Origin: Achromobacter dolens
Lineage (GTDB): Bacteria; Pseudomonadota; Gammaproteobacteria; Burkholderiales; Burkholderiaceae_B
Length of the DNA: 50,806 bases
Assembly (NCBI RefSeq): GCF_902859745.1
Contig: NZ_CADIJW010000042.1
Location: forward strand, 1 to 50,806
Reading direction: 5' to 3'
Position 1 is the first letter of the stretch. Every line of letters begins with the position of its first letter. The notes beneath the pieces were generated by a model. The model searched no databases. It was not told the origin of the DNA and worked only from the letters and a program-made list of their open reading frames with translations. Positions 16,742 through 26,273 of this stretch are shown here, one piece after another. The translations under genes were made by a program, and so were the position numbers.

Positions 16742-17695
16742 TCAGGCCACGGGCAGCGGCGGACGCGCCTGCTCGCGCAGGAAATGGCCATAGGCCAGCG
16801 TCACGCCATGGGTAAGCGATATCTCCGGTTTCCAGCCCAGGGCGCGCACCCTGGACGAGTCCATCAGCTTGCGCGGGGTGCCGTCGGGCTTGCTGGCGTC
16901 GTAGACGATGTTGCCCTGGTAGCCGACCACCTGCGCCACCACCCGCGCCAGCTCGGCGATGGACAGGTCCTGGCCGGCGCCGATGTTGTACATGCCCTCG
17001 GCCGACGGCGTTTCCATCAGCATCACGCAGGCCCGCGCCAGGTCGTCCACGTACAGGAATTCGCGCAGCGGCCTGCCGCTGCCCCACAGCGTCACGCTGT
17101 CGTCGCCGGCCTCGCGGCCCTCGTGGAACTTGCGGATCAGCGCCGGCAGCACGTGGCTGCTGTGCAGGTCGTAGTTGTCGTGCGGGCCATACAGGTTGGT
17201 CGGCATGGCGCAGACGAAGTGCGCGCCATGCTCGCGCTGGTAGGCCTCGCACAGCTTCAGCCCGGCGATCTTGGCGATGGCGTAGGGCTCGTTGGTGGCT
17301 TCCAGCGGACCGGTCAGCAGTGCGTCCTCGCGCAGCGGCTGCGGCGCGTCGCGCGGATAGATGCAGGACGAACCCAGGAACAGCAGCTTGCGCACGCCGG
17401 CCGCGTAGGCGGCGCGGATCACGTTGCACTGGATCATCAGGTTGCGGTAGAGGAAGTCCACCGGATGGTTCTGGTTGGCCAGGATGCCGCCGACCTTGGC
17501 GGCCGCCAGGTACACCACGTCGACCGGCGTGGTCGAAAAGAAGCGGTGCACCTGGTTCTGGTTCTCCAGGTCCAGTTCGCTGTGGCTGCGCGTGATGACC
17601 TGGCGGTAGCCGCGGCCCTGGAGCTCGCGCACCAGCGCCGCGCCCACCATGCCGCGATGGCCGGCCACGAACACGCGTTGATCCTGATGGCTCAT
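16742..17695 (-). CDS. fcl: GDP-L-fucose synthase
   Basis: The 317-residue short-chain dehydrogenase converts GDP-4-keto-6-deoxy-D-mannose to GDP-L-fucose with NADPH. The N-terminal dinucleotide loop is VFVAGHRGMVGAALVREL; the catalytic serine lies in LGSSCIYP and the YxxxK pair in PYAIAKIAGLK. The length matches the family (about 320). It follows gmd, which makes its substrate, by six bases, the usual order. Together with ManC and Gmd it gives the cell a full route from mannose 6-phosphate and GTP to activated fucose except for the mutase, which is encoded in the other arm (manB). Confidence 0.93.
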   Translation of the reverse strand: MSHQDQRVFVAGHRGMVGAALVRELQGRGYRQVITRSHSELDLENQNQVHRFFSTTPVDVVYLAAAKVGGILANQNHPVDFLYRNLMIQCNVIRAAYAAGVRKLLFLGSSCIYPRDAPQPLREDALLTGPLEATNEPYAIAKIAGLKLCEAYQREHGAHFVCAMPTNLYGPHDNYDLHSSHVLPALIRKFHEGREAGDDSVTLWGSGRPLREFLYVDDLARACVMLMETPSAEGMYNIGAGQDLSIAELARVVAQVVGYQGNIVYDASKPDGTPRKLMDSSRVRALGWKPEISLTHGVTLAYGHFLREQARPPLPVA

Positions 17696-17701
17696 GGCGG
17701 G

Positions 17702-18811
17702 CTACTCCTTGTAGGCGTAGATTTCGTAGCCGTTCTGCTCCACCAGGGCATCGCGGCGCGCGTCCTTCAGGTCGCTCTCGACCATCTCCTTGACCAGTTG
17801 GGCGAAGGTGGTGCGGGGCGACCAGCCCAGCTTCTCGCGCGCCTTGGTCGGATCGCCCAGCAGGGTCTCGACCTCGGTCGGGCGGAAGTAGCGCGGGTCG
17901 ACCCGCACGATGACCTGGCCGGCCTTGATGTCGTGCACCGGGCTGAACAGCACCGTGGCGGTTTCGTTCAGGCCCTCGCCTTCCCACGCCAGCAGGATGC
18001 CCAGCTCGCGCGCGGCGGTATTGATGAACTCGCGCACGCTGTACTGCATGCCGGTGGCGATGACGTAGTCCTCCGGCGTGTCCTGCTGCAGCATGAGCCA
18101 CTGCATTTCGACGTAGTCGCGCGCGTGGCCCCAGTCGCGCAGCGCCGACAGGTTGCCCAGGTACAGGCATTCCTGCAGGCCCAGCACGATGCGGGCCAGG
18201 CCGCGCGTGATCTTGCGCGTCACGAAGGTCTCGCCGCGCTTGGGCGATTCGTGGTTGAACAGGATCCCGTTGCAGGCATACATGCCGTAGGCCTCGCGGT
18301 AGTTCACGCTGATCCAGTAGGCGTACAGCTTGGCGGCGGCGTAGGGACTGCGCGGATAGAACGGCGTGGTTTCCTTCTGCGGGGTCTCCTGCACCAGACC
18401 GTACAGCTCCGAGGTCGAGGCCTGGTAGAAGCGGGCCTTGTCCTCCAGTTTGAGGATGCGGATGGCCTCCAGCAGGCGCAGGGTGCCCAGGCCGTCCGCG
18501 TTGGCGGTGTACTCCGGTTCTTCGAACGACACGCCGACGTGGCTCTGCGCCGCCAGGTTGTAGATCTCGTCGGGCTGCACCGATTGCACGATGCGGATCA
18601 GGCTGCAGGAGTCGGTCATGTCGCCGTGGTGCAGCACGAAGTTGCGCGGCTGGTCATGCGGATCCTGGTACAGGTGATCGATGCGCGCGGTATTGAAGAG
18701 CGACGCGCGCCGCTTGATGCCGTGGACTTCATAGCCCTTGGCCAGCAGGAACTCGGCCAGGTATGCGCCGTCCTGTCCGGTGACGCCGGTAATCAGTGCC
18801 CGTTTTGGCAT
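17702..18811 (-). CDS. gmd: GDP-mannose 4,6-dehydratase
   Basis: The 369-residue enzyme removes water from GDP-D-mannose to give GDP-4-keto-6-deoxymannose. Key features are [17 protein letters not shown] at the N-terminus (NADP binding), [17 protein letters not shown] (family signature), STSELYG and the YxxxK pair in [13 protein letters not shown] Shine-Dalgarno (AAGGAT) precedes the ATG. Length and motifs are those of a normal bacterial Gmd, and no residue seems to be missing. It starts ten bases after the VanZ-like gene and is followed at once by fcl. Confidence 0.95.
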   Translation of the reverse strand: MPKRALITGVTGQDGAYLAEFLLAKGYEVHGIKRRASLFNTARIDHLYQDPHDQPRNFVLHHGDMTDSCSLIRIVQSVQPDEIYNLAAQSHVGVSFEEPEYTANADGLGTLRLLEAIRILKLEDKARFYQASTSELYGLVQETPQKETTPFYPRSPYAAAKLYAYWISVNYREAYGMYACNGILFNHESPKRGETFVTRKITRGLARIVLGLQECLYLGNLSALRDWGHARDYVEMQWLMLQQDTPEDYVIATGMQYSVREFINTAARELGILLAWEGEGLNETATVLFSPVHDIKAGQVIVRVDPRYFRPTEVETLLGDPTKAREKLGWSPRTTFAQLVKEMVESDLKDARRDALVEQNGYEIYAYKE

Positions 18812-18821
18812 GGTTTTATCC

Positions 18822-19229
18822 TTAAGACTTAGTCACTGCACGAAAGGAGCCGAAGGCTGCGGAACCGATGTTCAACGAGATTACTGTCGCACCCGCCGCG
18901 GAGATATCGGCCAGAAGGTCTAAGAGATCAGCCTGTCGATAGGCAAAAAAGGACTGGATGATTTCGTCCAGCGCGCCCAGCGCCGTCACGATCGCCAGCG
19001 CCGTCAGCGCGGGGCGCCGACGCACCGAGGCGTAGATCAGCGCCGTCAGAAAGGCGTAGGCCGCAAGGTGCAGGCGCTTGTCGCCGAAGGTGGCCGACAT
19101 TTCCGCCGCCAGGCCTGGCAGGTTGCCCACCGTGACCAGCGCCAGGAAGAACAGCGCCGCCGCGGGCAGGCAGATCCGCGCCACCCCCGGGCGCAAGAAG
19201 GACGAGGCCGCGCGCCGCGGATCAGACAC
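18822..19229 (-). CDS. VanZ-like family membrane protein
   Basis: The 135-residue product has four probable membrane segments (around residues 18-38, 48-64, 72-90 and 105-125). The motifs [15 protein letters not shown] and [28 protein letters not shown] are the conserved core of the VanZ-like family, with the charged DE and D residues retained. The family is found in teicoplanin resistance and, frequently, in exopolysaccharide clusters; its biochemical role is not known. The gene overlaps manC by eight bases and precedes gmd by ten, so it is a fixed part of the operon rather than an isolated insertion. It may assist the lipid-linked steps at the membrane, which is inference. Confidence 0.8.
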   Translation of the reverse strand: MSDPRRAASSFLRPGVARICLPAAALFFLALVTVGNLPGLAAEMSATFGDKRLHLAAYAFLTALIYASVRRRPALTALAIVTALGALDEIIQSFFAYRQADLLDLLADISAAGATVISLNIGSAAFGSFRAVTKS

Positions 19230-20652
19230 GGCCGTACATGTCCTGGAAACGGACGATGTCGTCCTCGCCCAGATACGCGCCGGACTGCACCTCGATGATT
19301 TCCAGCGGGATCTTGCCGGGGTTCTCCAGGCTGTGGACCTCGCCCAGCGGGATGTAGGTCGATTGGTTTTCGGTCAGCAGGTATTGCTTGTCGCCGTTGT
19401 AGATGCGCGCCGTGCCTGACACCACCACCCAGTGTTCGGCGCGGTGATGGTGCATCTGCGACGACAGGCGCGCGCCCGGCTTCACGGTGATGCGCTTGAC
19501 CTGGTAGCGCGGCCCCTGGCCCACCGAGTCATACGAGCCCCAGGGCCGCTGCACCTCGCGGTGGTGGTTCATCTCACTGCGGCGCTGGCCCTTGAAAGCC
19601 TCCACCAGCCGCTTGACGTCCTGCGAGCGGGTCTTGTGCGCCACCAGCACCGCGTCGGCGGTCTCGATCACCACGATGTCGTCCAGTCCCACCGAGGCCA
19701 CCAGCCGGCTGGTCGAATGGATGAGGCAGTTGCGCGAGTCCTCGACCATCACGTCGCCGCTGGTGGAGTTGCCCTCGGCCGTCTTGCGGGCGATGCCCCA
19801 GACCGCGTCCCAGGCGCCGACGTCGCTCCAGGGCGCTGCCAGCGGGATGACCACGGCGCTGTCGGTGCGTTCCATGATGGCGTAGTCCATCGAGTCGCTG
19901 GGGCAGGCCTCGAAGGCGGGGCCGTCCAACTGGAACAGGCTGTCTTCGCCATGGCCGGCGGCCACGGCCGCGCGCACCTGCTGCAGGATGCGCGGCGCCA
20001 GGCGTTCCATCTCGGCCAGGAACACCGAGGCCTGGAAGGCGAACATGCCGCTGTTCCAGTAGTAGCTGCCGGTCTCGATGAAGCGCTGCGCCACTTCGGG
20101 CGAGGGCTTCTCGACGAAGCGGCGCACGCGTCGCGCCGGCGCCAGGTCGTCCGGCTCGGCCGCCTGGATGTAGCCGTAGCCGCTCAGCGGCGCCGTGGGC
20201 GTGATGCCGAACGTCACCAGCGCGCCCTGGCGCGCGGCCTGGTAGGCCTCGGCGAAGGCGGCGGCCAGCACCGGTCCGTCCTCCAGCACGTGGTCGGACG
20301 GCATGATCAGCATGACCGGATCCTCGCCGTCGCGCATCGCCCGCAGCGTGGCGGCGGCGATGGCGGGCGCGGTGTTGCGGGCGTGCGGTTCGAGCACGAT
20401 CTCGGCGTCCTGTATGCCCAGTTCCTGCGCCTGTTCGGCCGCGATGTAGCGGTGGGCGGCGTTGCAGACCAGCATCGGTTTGGGCTGGGCGCCGGCCGAG
20501 CCGAGCCGCAGCAGGGTGTTCTGCAGCAGGCTGCGGTCATCGGTCAAACGGATGAACTGCTTCGGCAGCAGCTCGCGCGACAGGGGCCACAGGCGCGAAC
20601 CCGAACCGCCGCAAAGGATGACGGCCCGGTAGGGGGGATGGGGGTGGGTCAT
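19222..20652 (-). CDS. manC: Mannose-1-phosphate guanylyltransferase / mannose-6-phosphate isomerase
   Basis: The 476-residue type II bifunctional enzyme has an N-terminal pyrophosphorylase domain (LCGGSGSRLWPLSRELLPKQF, and FVEKPSPEVA near residue 160) and a C-terminal cupin isomerase domain from about 350 (RPWGSYDSVGQG, QMHHHRAEHWVVV). It makes mannose 6-phosphate from fructose 6-phosphate and GDP-mannose from mannose 1-phosphate, leaving only the mutase step to ManB. The length agrees with ManC/AlgA/CpsB. It overlaps the gmm stop by four bases and the VanZ-like start by eight. Confidence 0.93.
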   Translation of the reverse strand: MTHPHPPYRAVILCGGSGSRLWPLSRELLPKQFIRLTDDRSLLQNTLLRLGSAGAQPKPMLVCNAAHRYIAAEQAQELGIQDAEIVLEPHARNTAPAIAAATLRAMRDGEDPVMLIMPSDHVLEDGPVLAAAFAEAYQAARQGALVTFGITPTAPLSGYGYIQAAEPDDLAPARRVRRFVEKPSPEVAQRFIETGSYYWNSGMFAFQASVFLAEMERLAPRILQQVRAAVAAGHGEDSLFQLDGPAFEACPSDSMDYAIMERTDSAVVIPLAAPWSDVGAWDAVWGIARKTAEGNSTSGDVMVEDSRNCLIHSTSRLVASVGLDDIVVIETADAVLVAHKTRSQDVKRLVEAFKGQRRSEMNHHREVQRPWGSYDSVGQGPRYQVKRITVKPGARLSSQMHHHRAEHWVVVSGTARIYNGDKQYLLTENQSTYIPLGEVHSLENPGKIPLEIIEVQSGAYLGEDDIVRFQDMYGRV

Positions 20653-21194
20653 GGCGCTGACTCCTTGAAGTAGGCCTGGGTGTTCGGATGCGCGCCGGGA
20701 TCGGCGGCGATGGCCGCCGGGGATTGCCAGCGGTAGCGGCGGTGCTGGCCCAGCGGCAGGTTGCCGGCATCCAGCGTCAGATCGGCCTCGTAGGCGAGGA
20801 CGACGTAATGGGTGGAACGGCCGGGCTCGCCGGCGAAATTGGTGTCGTAGAAGTGTTCGTACACGCCGCGCGGCCGCCAGGCGGGGGGCGGCAGCGTCAC
20901 GCCCAGTTCCTCGCGGGCGATGCGCTGCAGCGCCCGCGCCAGCGTTTCGTTCTTGCGGATGCGGCCGCCCGGCACGAACCAGGCGCCCTGGGCCGGCGGG
21001 TTGCTGCGCAGCCCGGTCAGGTAGCGGCCCTCGGCGTCGCGCAGCAGCAGGTCGATGGACACCAGCGGCAGCATCTCCACCGCGCGGCGGAAGTCGTCCT
21101 CGGCCAGCAGGCCGGGGGCCGGCGCGGCCGGGCCGGGCGAGAAACGCACGCGCGCCGGGACGATCAGGGGCCAGCCGAGCGGTTCAGTAGACAT
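20649..21194 (-). CDS. gmm: GDP-mannose mannosyl hydrolase (Nudix family)
   Basis: The 181-residue protein contains the Gmm-type Nudix region: PLVSIDLLLRDAEGRYL, PAQGAWFVPGGRIRKNETL and ALQRIAREELGV. As in E. coli Gmm, the Nudix box is altered from the classical form. The enzyme hydrolyses GDP-mannose to GDP and mannose and may balance the sugar-nucleotide pool. E. coli Gmm is near 160 residues and starts a few residues before the EDDF segment; here about 28 extra residues (proline and alanine rich) precede it, so the true start may be a GTG downstream. It overlaps wcaJ by 11 bases and manC by four. Confidence 0.88.
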   Translation of the reverse strand: MSTEPLGWPLIVPARVRFSPGPAAPAPGLLAEDDFRRAVEMLPLVSIDLLLRDAEGRYLTGLRSNPPAQGAWFVPGGRIRKNETLARALQRIAREELGVTLPPPAWRPRGVYEHFYDTNFAGEPGRSTHYVVLAYEADLTLDAGNLPLGQHRRYRWQSPAAIAADPGAHPNTQAYFKESAP

Positions 21195-22593
21195 TTCGGC
21201 CCGTCCATCCGGAGACCGCCGTGCGGGCGATGATCATCAGGTCCATCCGGAACGTCCAGTGCTGGATGTAATAGATGTCGTGCTCGATGCGGTCGCTCAT
21301 CTTGCGCAGCGTGTCGGTCTGGCCGCGCAGGCCGTTGACCTGGGCCCAGCCGGTGATGCCCGGCTTGACGCGGTGGCGCATCATGTAGCGCTGTACCAGG
21401 TCCTTGTAGAGTTCGTTGTGCTCCAGCGCGTGCGGACGCGGGCCGACCACGGACATGTCGCCGCGCAGCACGTTCAGGAACTGCGGCAGTTCATCCAGGC
21501 TGGTGCGGCGCAGGAAGCCGCCAATGCGCGTGACGCGGGCGTCATTGCGGGTGGCCTGGGTGACCACGCCGTGCTCCTGGTGCACGGTCATGGTGCGGAA
21601 CTTGTAGACGTGGAACACCTTGCCGTCCACGCCCAGGCGCGGCTGGGTGAACAGCACCGGCCCGCGCGAGGTCAGCTTCACCAGGCACGCCACCGTCAGC
21701 ATCACCGGCGACAACCCCACCAGCGCGCACAGGGCGAAGGCGCGGTCGAAGGCTTCCTTGGCCAGGCCGCGCACGCCGGCGGCCGGCAGGCTGTTGAGCT
21801 GGATGGCGGGCAGGCCGAGGAACTCGCCGATGCGGTGTCCCAGCAACTGGATCGACATCACGTCGGGAATCCAGCGGATGTCCACCAGGTCGTTGCGCAG
21901 GTGGTAGAGCACCTCGCGCAATTCCTGGCCTGCCTCCATCGGCAGCACGATCCAGACTTCCCGCACATTGTGCTCGCGCACGAAGCCATGCAGCGCGTCC
22001 AGCTCGTGCAGGCGGCGCACCTGCGGCGGCAGGTTTTCGTGGGCTTCGGCATAGATGCCGGCGATCTCGTAGCCGGCCTCGCGGTAGCGTTCGACACGGC
22101 GCCACAGGTCGTGGCCGAGCGCGCCGAAGCCGACCAGCAGCACGCGCTTGCGGTCCAGGCCGCGGTCGCGCGCCGCGCCCAGGATGGTGTAGGCCGCCAG
22201 GCGCACGCCGGCCAGCGCCAGGGCGACGGAGCCGAACCAGGTCGCCGCCCACAAGCGCGATACCGCCGCGCTCTGATGCATGAGAAAACTGACCAGAATG
22301 CCCAGGGCGAACACCGTGGCCCAGGCCGCCAGGCTGCGCACCACCAGGTCGGTCAGGCGGCGGCCGCGCCAGGAGACATAGAGGCGGAAGGCCGGGAACA
22401 GCGCGATGACGCCCAGGCCGCACAGGTAGATCAGGAACAGGTGGATCTGCGGAGGATCCGCCATCGCCTCGTCCGAGAACTTCAGCTCGGTGACGGCGAG
22501 GCCGCAGATGATGACGATCGCGGCATCCAACAGCCGGTAGAGATAGCTGGATCGGTTCGACCTCGCCGACGTGTCCGTAAGGGACGGGTCCAT
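21184..22593 (-). CDS. wcaJ: Undecaprenyl-phosphate glucose phosphotransferase (WcaJ-type)
   Basis: I use the ATG at 22593, preceded by AAAGGAG, giving 469 residues. There are four hydrophobic segments in the first 135 residues, a CoA-binding-like domain ([15 protein letters not shown]) near 160, another membrane hairpin near 290 ([18 protein letters not shown]), and the C-terminal sugar transferase with [33 protein letters not shown] and [14 protein letters not shown]. This is the standard WcaJ layout. The enzyme transfers glucose 1-phosphate (possibly galactose 1-phosphate) to undecaprenyl phosphate, starting repeat-unit synthesis. It is the first gene of the 13-gene minus-strand operon. 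A terminator-like hairpin lies in its leader. Confidence 0.93.
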   Translation of the reverse strand: MDPSLTDTSARSNRSSYLYRLLDAAIVIICGLAVTELKFSDEAMADPPQIHLFLIYLCGLGVIALFPAFRLYVSWRGRRLTDLVVRSLAAWATVFALGILVSFLMHQSAAVSRLWAATWFGSVALALAGVRLAAYTILGAARDRGLDRKRVLLVGFGALGHDLWRRVERYREAGYEIAGIYAEAHENLPPQVRRLHELDALHGFVREHNVREVWIVLPMEAGQELREVLYHLRNDLVDIRWIPDVMSIQLLGHRIGEFLGLPAIQLNSLPAAGVRGLAKEAFDRAFALCALVGLSPVMLTVACLVKLTSRGPVLFTQPRLGVDGKVFHVYKFRTMTVHQEHGVVTQATRNDARVTRIGGFLRRTSLDELPQFLNVLRGDMSVVGPRPHALEHNELYKDLVQRYMMRHRVKPGITGWAQVNGLRGQTDTLRKMSDRIEHDIYYIQHWTFRMDLMIIARTAVSGWTGRNVY

Positions 22594-22635
22594 CGCGTAC
22601 TCCTTTGTTCGGGGAGTCGCCCTGCGGCCGCGCGG

Positions 22636-22676
22636 AAAAAAAAACGGTGCGCCGCCGCAAAGCATGTGGCTACCGT
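22636..22676 (-). terminator. Terminator-like hairpin with U9 tract in the wcaJ leader
   Basis: Read on the minus strand, ACGGT (22676-22672) pairs with ACCGT (22648-22644), enclosing a six-pair stem between 22670-22665 and 22659-22654 with a five-base loop. A run of nine T on the minus strand (22644-22636) follows directly. It lies 43 bases before the wcaJ start. In front of a long operon this is best read as an attenuator. The segment also holds GGTAG, the core of RfaH ops elements, but the rest of that consensus does not match. Confidence 0.5.
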
Positions 22677-22842
22677 GGAAATCTTATTGAGTGCCCGGCG
22701 CACCCGAAACCTCCAAACGATGTAGGAGAAGGCTTAGGGCATCCGTCGAATGTGCGGGGCCTGGAAAAGGGAGTGGAATGTCGCAACCCGTTACGCATCG
22801 GGCTCCTTTCCAAGCAACGAAGTCATTCACAGTGGATTCGCC

Positions 22843-23979
22843 ATGACGACATTTTTCGGAACGTTGAGCCGAGCCATCGCAGCCATTGCGCTCGTGTCCT
22901 CGCTGGGCGCCTGCGCCCTTTCTCCCGGCATGACCTTCAATGCCAAGCACCTGGTCGATCCGCTGGATCCGAACTCGGTGGCGCAGATCAAGGAGATCAC
23001 GCCCTCGCTGGTGCTGGACGACAACCGCGCGCGGCAGGCGCTGCTGGACAACGACGGCATTTCGCGGCTGGTCGACAAGGCCGAGCCCTATCGCATCGGT
23101 CCCGGGGACATCCTCTCGATCGTGGTCTGGGATCACCCCGAGCTCGTCCTTCCGACGCAAACCTACGCCATCGGCACTGGGGTGACCGAACTAGCCTTCG
23201 GGGACACCGCATCGGGCATTCCGGGGTATACGGTCTCGTCCTCTGGATACATCCAATTTCCCTATACGGGATTGCTGAAAGTGGCGGGGTTGACTGAACT
23301 GCAGGCGCGCAATCTCATAGTCAACAGTTCCGGCAAATACATTCAGGACCCGCAAATCACGGTGCGCGTGCTGGGCTACCGCAGCAAGCGGGTCTACGTC
23401 GAAGGCGAGGTGAAGACGCCAGGCACGGTGGCGATCAACGACATTCCCATGACCTTGCTGGAGGCGATCAACCGCGCGGGCGGCGTATTGCCCACGGGCG
23501 ACCGCAGCAGCGTGTACGTCATCCGCGAAGGCAAGAAGACCCGCGTGAATCTGCCCGCGCTGATCGACCGTGGCCAGGACCTGAACCAGGTCATGCTGAA
23601 GTCGGGCGACATCGTCCGGGTGACTCCGAGGGATGAGAGCAAGGTGTTCGTGACGGGCGAAGTGACTACGCCGGCCACGATCGTGATGCGCGACGGCAGA
23701 TTGACGTTGAACGAGGCGCTGGGCGTGGCGGGAGGGCCCAACCAGTTGACCGCGGACTCGTCGCAGGTGTTCGTGGTGCGCAGCACCGAGCAGGCTACGC
23801 CGCTGGTGTTCCACCTGAATGCCGCCTCGCCGCAGGCCTATGCGGTGGCGGAGAAGTTCGAGTTGCAACCCAAGGACGTCGTCTTCGTCGATACGGCGGC
23901 GCTGGTGCGGTGGAACCGCTTCATCAGCAATCTGTTCCCGAGTGCACAGACGGTACAGACCGTGCATTCCATCAAGTAA
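22843..23979 (+). CDS. wza: Outer-membrane polysaccharide export lipoprotein Wza
   Basis: The ATG at 22843 gives 378 residues, the E. coli Wza length being 379. A lipoprotein signal ends in the lipobox LGAC with Cys24. Domains follow the Wza order: polysaccharide export domain (YRIGPGDILSIVVWDHPEL, from about 82), SLBB repeats (GEVKTPGTVAINDI, near 190, and GEVTTPATIVMRDG, near 275), and a C-terminal amphipathic helix (LVRWNRFISNLFP) that would form the outer-membrane barrel. It should form the octameric export channel. It is the first gene of the plus arm and is followed by wzc after 14 bases. Confidence 0.94.
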   Translation: MTTFFGTLSRAIAAIALVSSLGACALSPGMTFNAKHLVDPLDPNSVAQIKEITPSLVLDDNRARQALLDNDGISRLVDKAEPYRIGPGDILSIVVWDHPELVLPTQTYAIGTGVTELAFGDTASGIPGYTVSSSGYIQFPYTGLLKVAGLTELQARNLIVNSSGKYIQDPQITVRVLGYRSKRVYVEGEVKTPGTVAINDIPMTLLEAINRAGGVLPTGDRSSVYVIREGKKTRVNLPALIDRGQDLNQVMLKSGDIVRVTPRDESKVFVTGEVTTPATIVMRDGRLTLNEALGVAGGPNQLTADSSQVFVVRSTEQATPLVFHLNAASPQAYAVAEKFELQPKDVVFVDTAALVRWNRFISNLFPSAQTVQTVHSIK

Positions 23980-23993
23980 CCCTGGAGAGCTGC

Positions 23994-26255
23994 ATGCCGT
24001 TGCCCATCGAATCGTTCGAGCCCTCCGTCCCGGCTCGCCAGCAGGAAACCCCGCTGTCCTCGCACGTGGACGCCATCTTCTCCAACCGTTGGCTGATCAT
24101 CGCCATCACCCTGATCGCATTGCTGGGGGCCGTTGCCTACGTCATGGTGACCCCCTCGGTCTATTCGGCCGACATCATCGTCCAGGTGGAGGAGGAGCTG
24201 CCGCAAGGCCAGAGTCGCAGCCTCCTGGGCGACGTCTCGGCCATCTTCGACACCAAGGCCGAAACCTCCGGCGAAATGGAAGTGCTGCGTTCGCGCATGG
24301 TGGTGGGGCCGGCCGTCGACAAGTTCATGCTCTACATCCACGCCAAGCCGCGCTACTTCCCCGTGGTGGGCGAATGGCTGGCGCAGCGCCACGAAAGCCT
24401 GCCGTATCCATCCGGGCTACCCCGCGGCGGCTACGCCTGGGGCGGCGAGTCGATCTCGATCTCGCAATTGGACGTGCCGAACGAATGGCTGGGCAAGCCT
24501 TTTCGCATCACCAACCTGGGCGAGGGCGCCTACACCCTGAACGACAAGCTTACCGGCGCCACCTTCAACGGCACGGTCGGCAAGCCCGAGCACTTCCTGC
24601 TGCCTGGCGGCGGCGCGCTGGACGTGCACGTCGACGCGCTCAACGGCCGTCCCGGGACGGAGTACACGGTGTCGCGCACCTCGCGCCTGGCGGCGATCGA
24701 GGACGTGCAGTCGCGCCTGGGCATCTTCGAGCGCGGCCGCACCTCGGGCGTGATCGGGGTGACGCTGGAAGGCAACGATCCGGTGCTGACCACGGCGGTG
24801 CTGAACCAGATCGGCCAGGAATACGTGCAGCAGAACGTCAACCGCAAGTCGGCGCAGGCCGAGAAGTCGCTGGCCTTCCTCGACCAGCAGTTGCCGCAGC
24901 TCAAGCGCGAACTGGACGCGGCCGAGACCAAGTACAACTCGCTGCGCAACAAGCGCGGCACCATCGACCTGAGCGAAGAGGCCAAGCTGATCCTGGCGCA
25001 GTCGGTGGACGCCCAGACCAAGGTGATGGAACTGCGCGCCAAGCGCCAGGAGCTGATCACCCGGTTCGCGCCGACCCATCCGAGCATCGTCGCCATCGAC
25101 CGCCAGATCGCCTCGCTGACGGGCGACGTCAACCGCATCGGCGACAACATCAAGCAGTTGCCGGACCTGGAGCAGGACGTGGTGCGGCTGGTGCGCGATG
25201 TGCGCGTCAACACCGAGCTGTACACGGGTCTGCTCAACAACGCCCAGCAATTGCGCCTGATCCGCGCCGGCAAGGTCGGCAACGTGCGCATCCTGGACGC
25301 CGCCGTGCAGCCGGACAAGCCGGTGCGGCCCAAGGCCGCCATCATCATCGCCGTCGTCACGGCCATCGGCCTGATCATCGGCGTGCTGTGCGCCTTCGTG
25401 CGCAACGCGCTGTTCGGCGGCCTGTCCGAGCCGGACGATGTCGAGCGCTACACCGGCCTGCCGGTGCTGGCGGCGATTCCGCACAGCGACCTGCAGGACA
25501 AGCTGTGGCGCCGCAGCCGCCGCAAGAACGCCACGGTGCCCGCGCTGCTGGCGCAGAGCCAGGGCAATGCGCCGCCGATCGAGAGCCTGCGATCCTTCCG
25601 CAACGTGTTGCAGGCCTCGCTGCGCCAGTCGGCCAACAATATGGTCATGTTCACGGGCCCGGTGGCGGGCGTCGGCAAATCGTTCCTGTCGGCCAATTTC
25701 GCCTTCATCCAGGGCGGGGTCGGCAAGCGCGTGCTGCTGATCGACGCCGATTTCCGCAAGGGCCAGCTCAATCGCTATTTCGGCGTGCCCAAGGAAGACG
25801 GCCTGTTCGAGGTGCTGTCGGGCACGCTGCCGCTCGAACGCGTGCGCAAGCACAGCGTCTCGGAGGGGGTGGATTTCATTTCCACCGGCGCGGTCAGCTT
25901 CGATCCCTCGGAACTGCTGGCCTCGCCGATCTTCGGCCAGACGCTGCGCGAACTGGCCAGCCAGTACGACATGGTCATCCTGGACACGGCGCCGGTGCTG
26001 TCCTCGCCCGACGCCGCCGTGGTCGGCACGCATGCCGCGGCGGTCATGGTGGTGGTGCGGTCGGGCATGAACACCGTGGGCGAGATCCGCGAAACCGCCA
26101 AGCGCCTGATCCAGGCCGGCGCGCCGGTCGACGGGGTGCTGTTCAACGGACTCAAACTGATGCCCGAGCGCTTCGGGTTCCGCTCCAAGTATGGCGGATA
26201 CCGCTATTCGCGAGCCGCTTATTACGGTGATTTCAAGCAGAACGGCCCCAAGTAA
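23994..26255 (+). CDS. wzc: Polysaccharide co-polymerase and tyrosine autokinase Wzc
   Basis: The ATG at 23994 follows CTGGAGAG and gives 753 residues. Two membrane segments flank the periplasmic chain-length domain: WLIIAITLIALLGAVAYVM near residues 33-52 and IIIAVVTAIGLIIGVLCAFV near 448-468. The cytoplasmic BY-kinase domain has Walker A (GPVAGVGKS, about 560), Walker A' (LLIDADFRKG, about 582) and Walker B (MVILDTAPV, about 660). The C-terminus ends in a tyrosine cluster with five tyrosines in YGGYRYSRAAYY, the autophosphorylation site. Polymer length and export through Wza are normally governed by cycles of this phosphorylation. The matching phosphatase gene wzb, usually between wza and wzc, is absent from the window. 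Confidence 0.94.
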   Translation: MPLPIESFEPSVPARQQETPLSSHVDAIFSNRWLIIAITLIALLGAVAYVMVTPSVYSADIIVQVEEELPQGQSRSLLGDVSAIFDTKAETSGEMEVLRSRMVVGPAVDKFMLYIHAKPRYFPVVGEWLAQRHESLPYPSGLPRGGYAWGGESISISQLDVPNEWLGKPFRITNLGEGAYTLNDKLTGATFNGTVGKPEHFLLPGGGALDVHVDALNGRPGTEYTVSRTSRLAAIEDVQSRLGIFERGRTSGVIGVTLEGNDPVLTTAVLNQIGQEYVQQNVNRKSAQAEKSLAFLDQQLPQLKRELDAAETKYNSLRNKRGTIDLSEEAKLILAQSVDAQTKVMELRAKRQELITRFAPTHPSIVAIDRQIASLTGDVNRIGDNIKQLPDLEQDVVRLVRDVRVNTELYTGLLNNAQQLRLIRAGKVGNVRILDAAVQPDKPVRPKAAIIIAVVTAIGLIIGVLCAFVRNALFGGLSEPDDVERYTGLPVLAAIPHSDLQDKLWRRSRRKNATVPALLAQSQGNAPPIESLRSFRNVLQASLRQSANNMVMFTGPVAGVGKSFLSANFAFIQGGVGKRVLLIDADFRKGQLNRYFGVPKEDGLFEVLSGTLPLERVRKHSVSEGVDFISTGAVSFDPSELLASPIFGQTLRELASQYDMVILDTAPVLSSPDAAVVGTHAAAVMVVVRSGMNTVGEIRETAKRLIQAGAPVDGVLFNGLKLMPERFGFRSKYGGYRYSRAAYYGDFKQNGPK

Positions 26256-26273
26256 CCTCCGCGGAGAACTGGC

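Noticed and set aside
15440-18832. 1130-codon open frame on the plus strand across wzx, fcl and gmd
   Set aside because: It crosses three well-identified genes on the other strand and has antisense-type composition.
22660-22680. JUMPstart/ops element for RfaH
   Set aside because: Only the GGTAG core matches; the flanking GGC and following bases differ, so it is mentioned as a possibility and not called as a feature.
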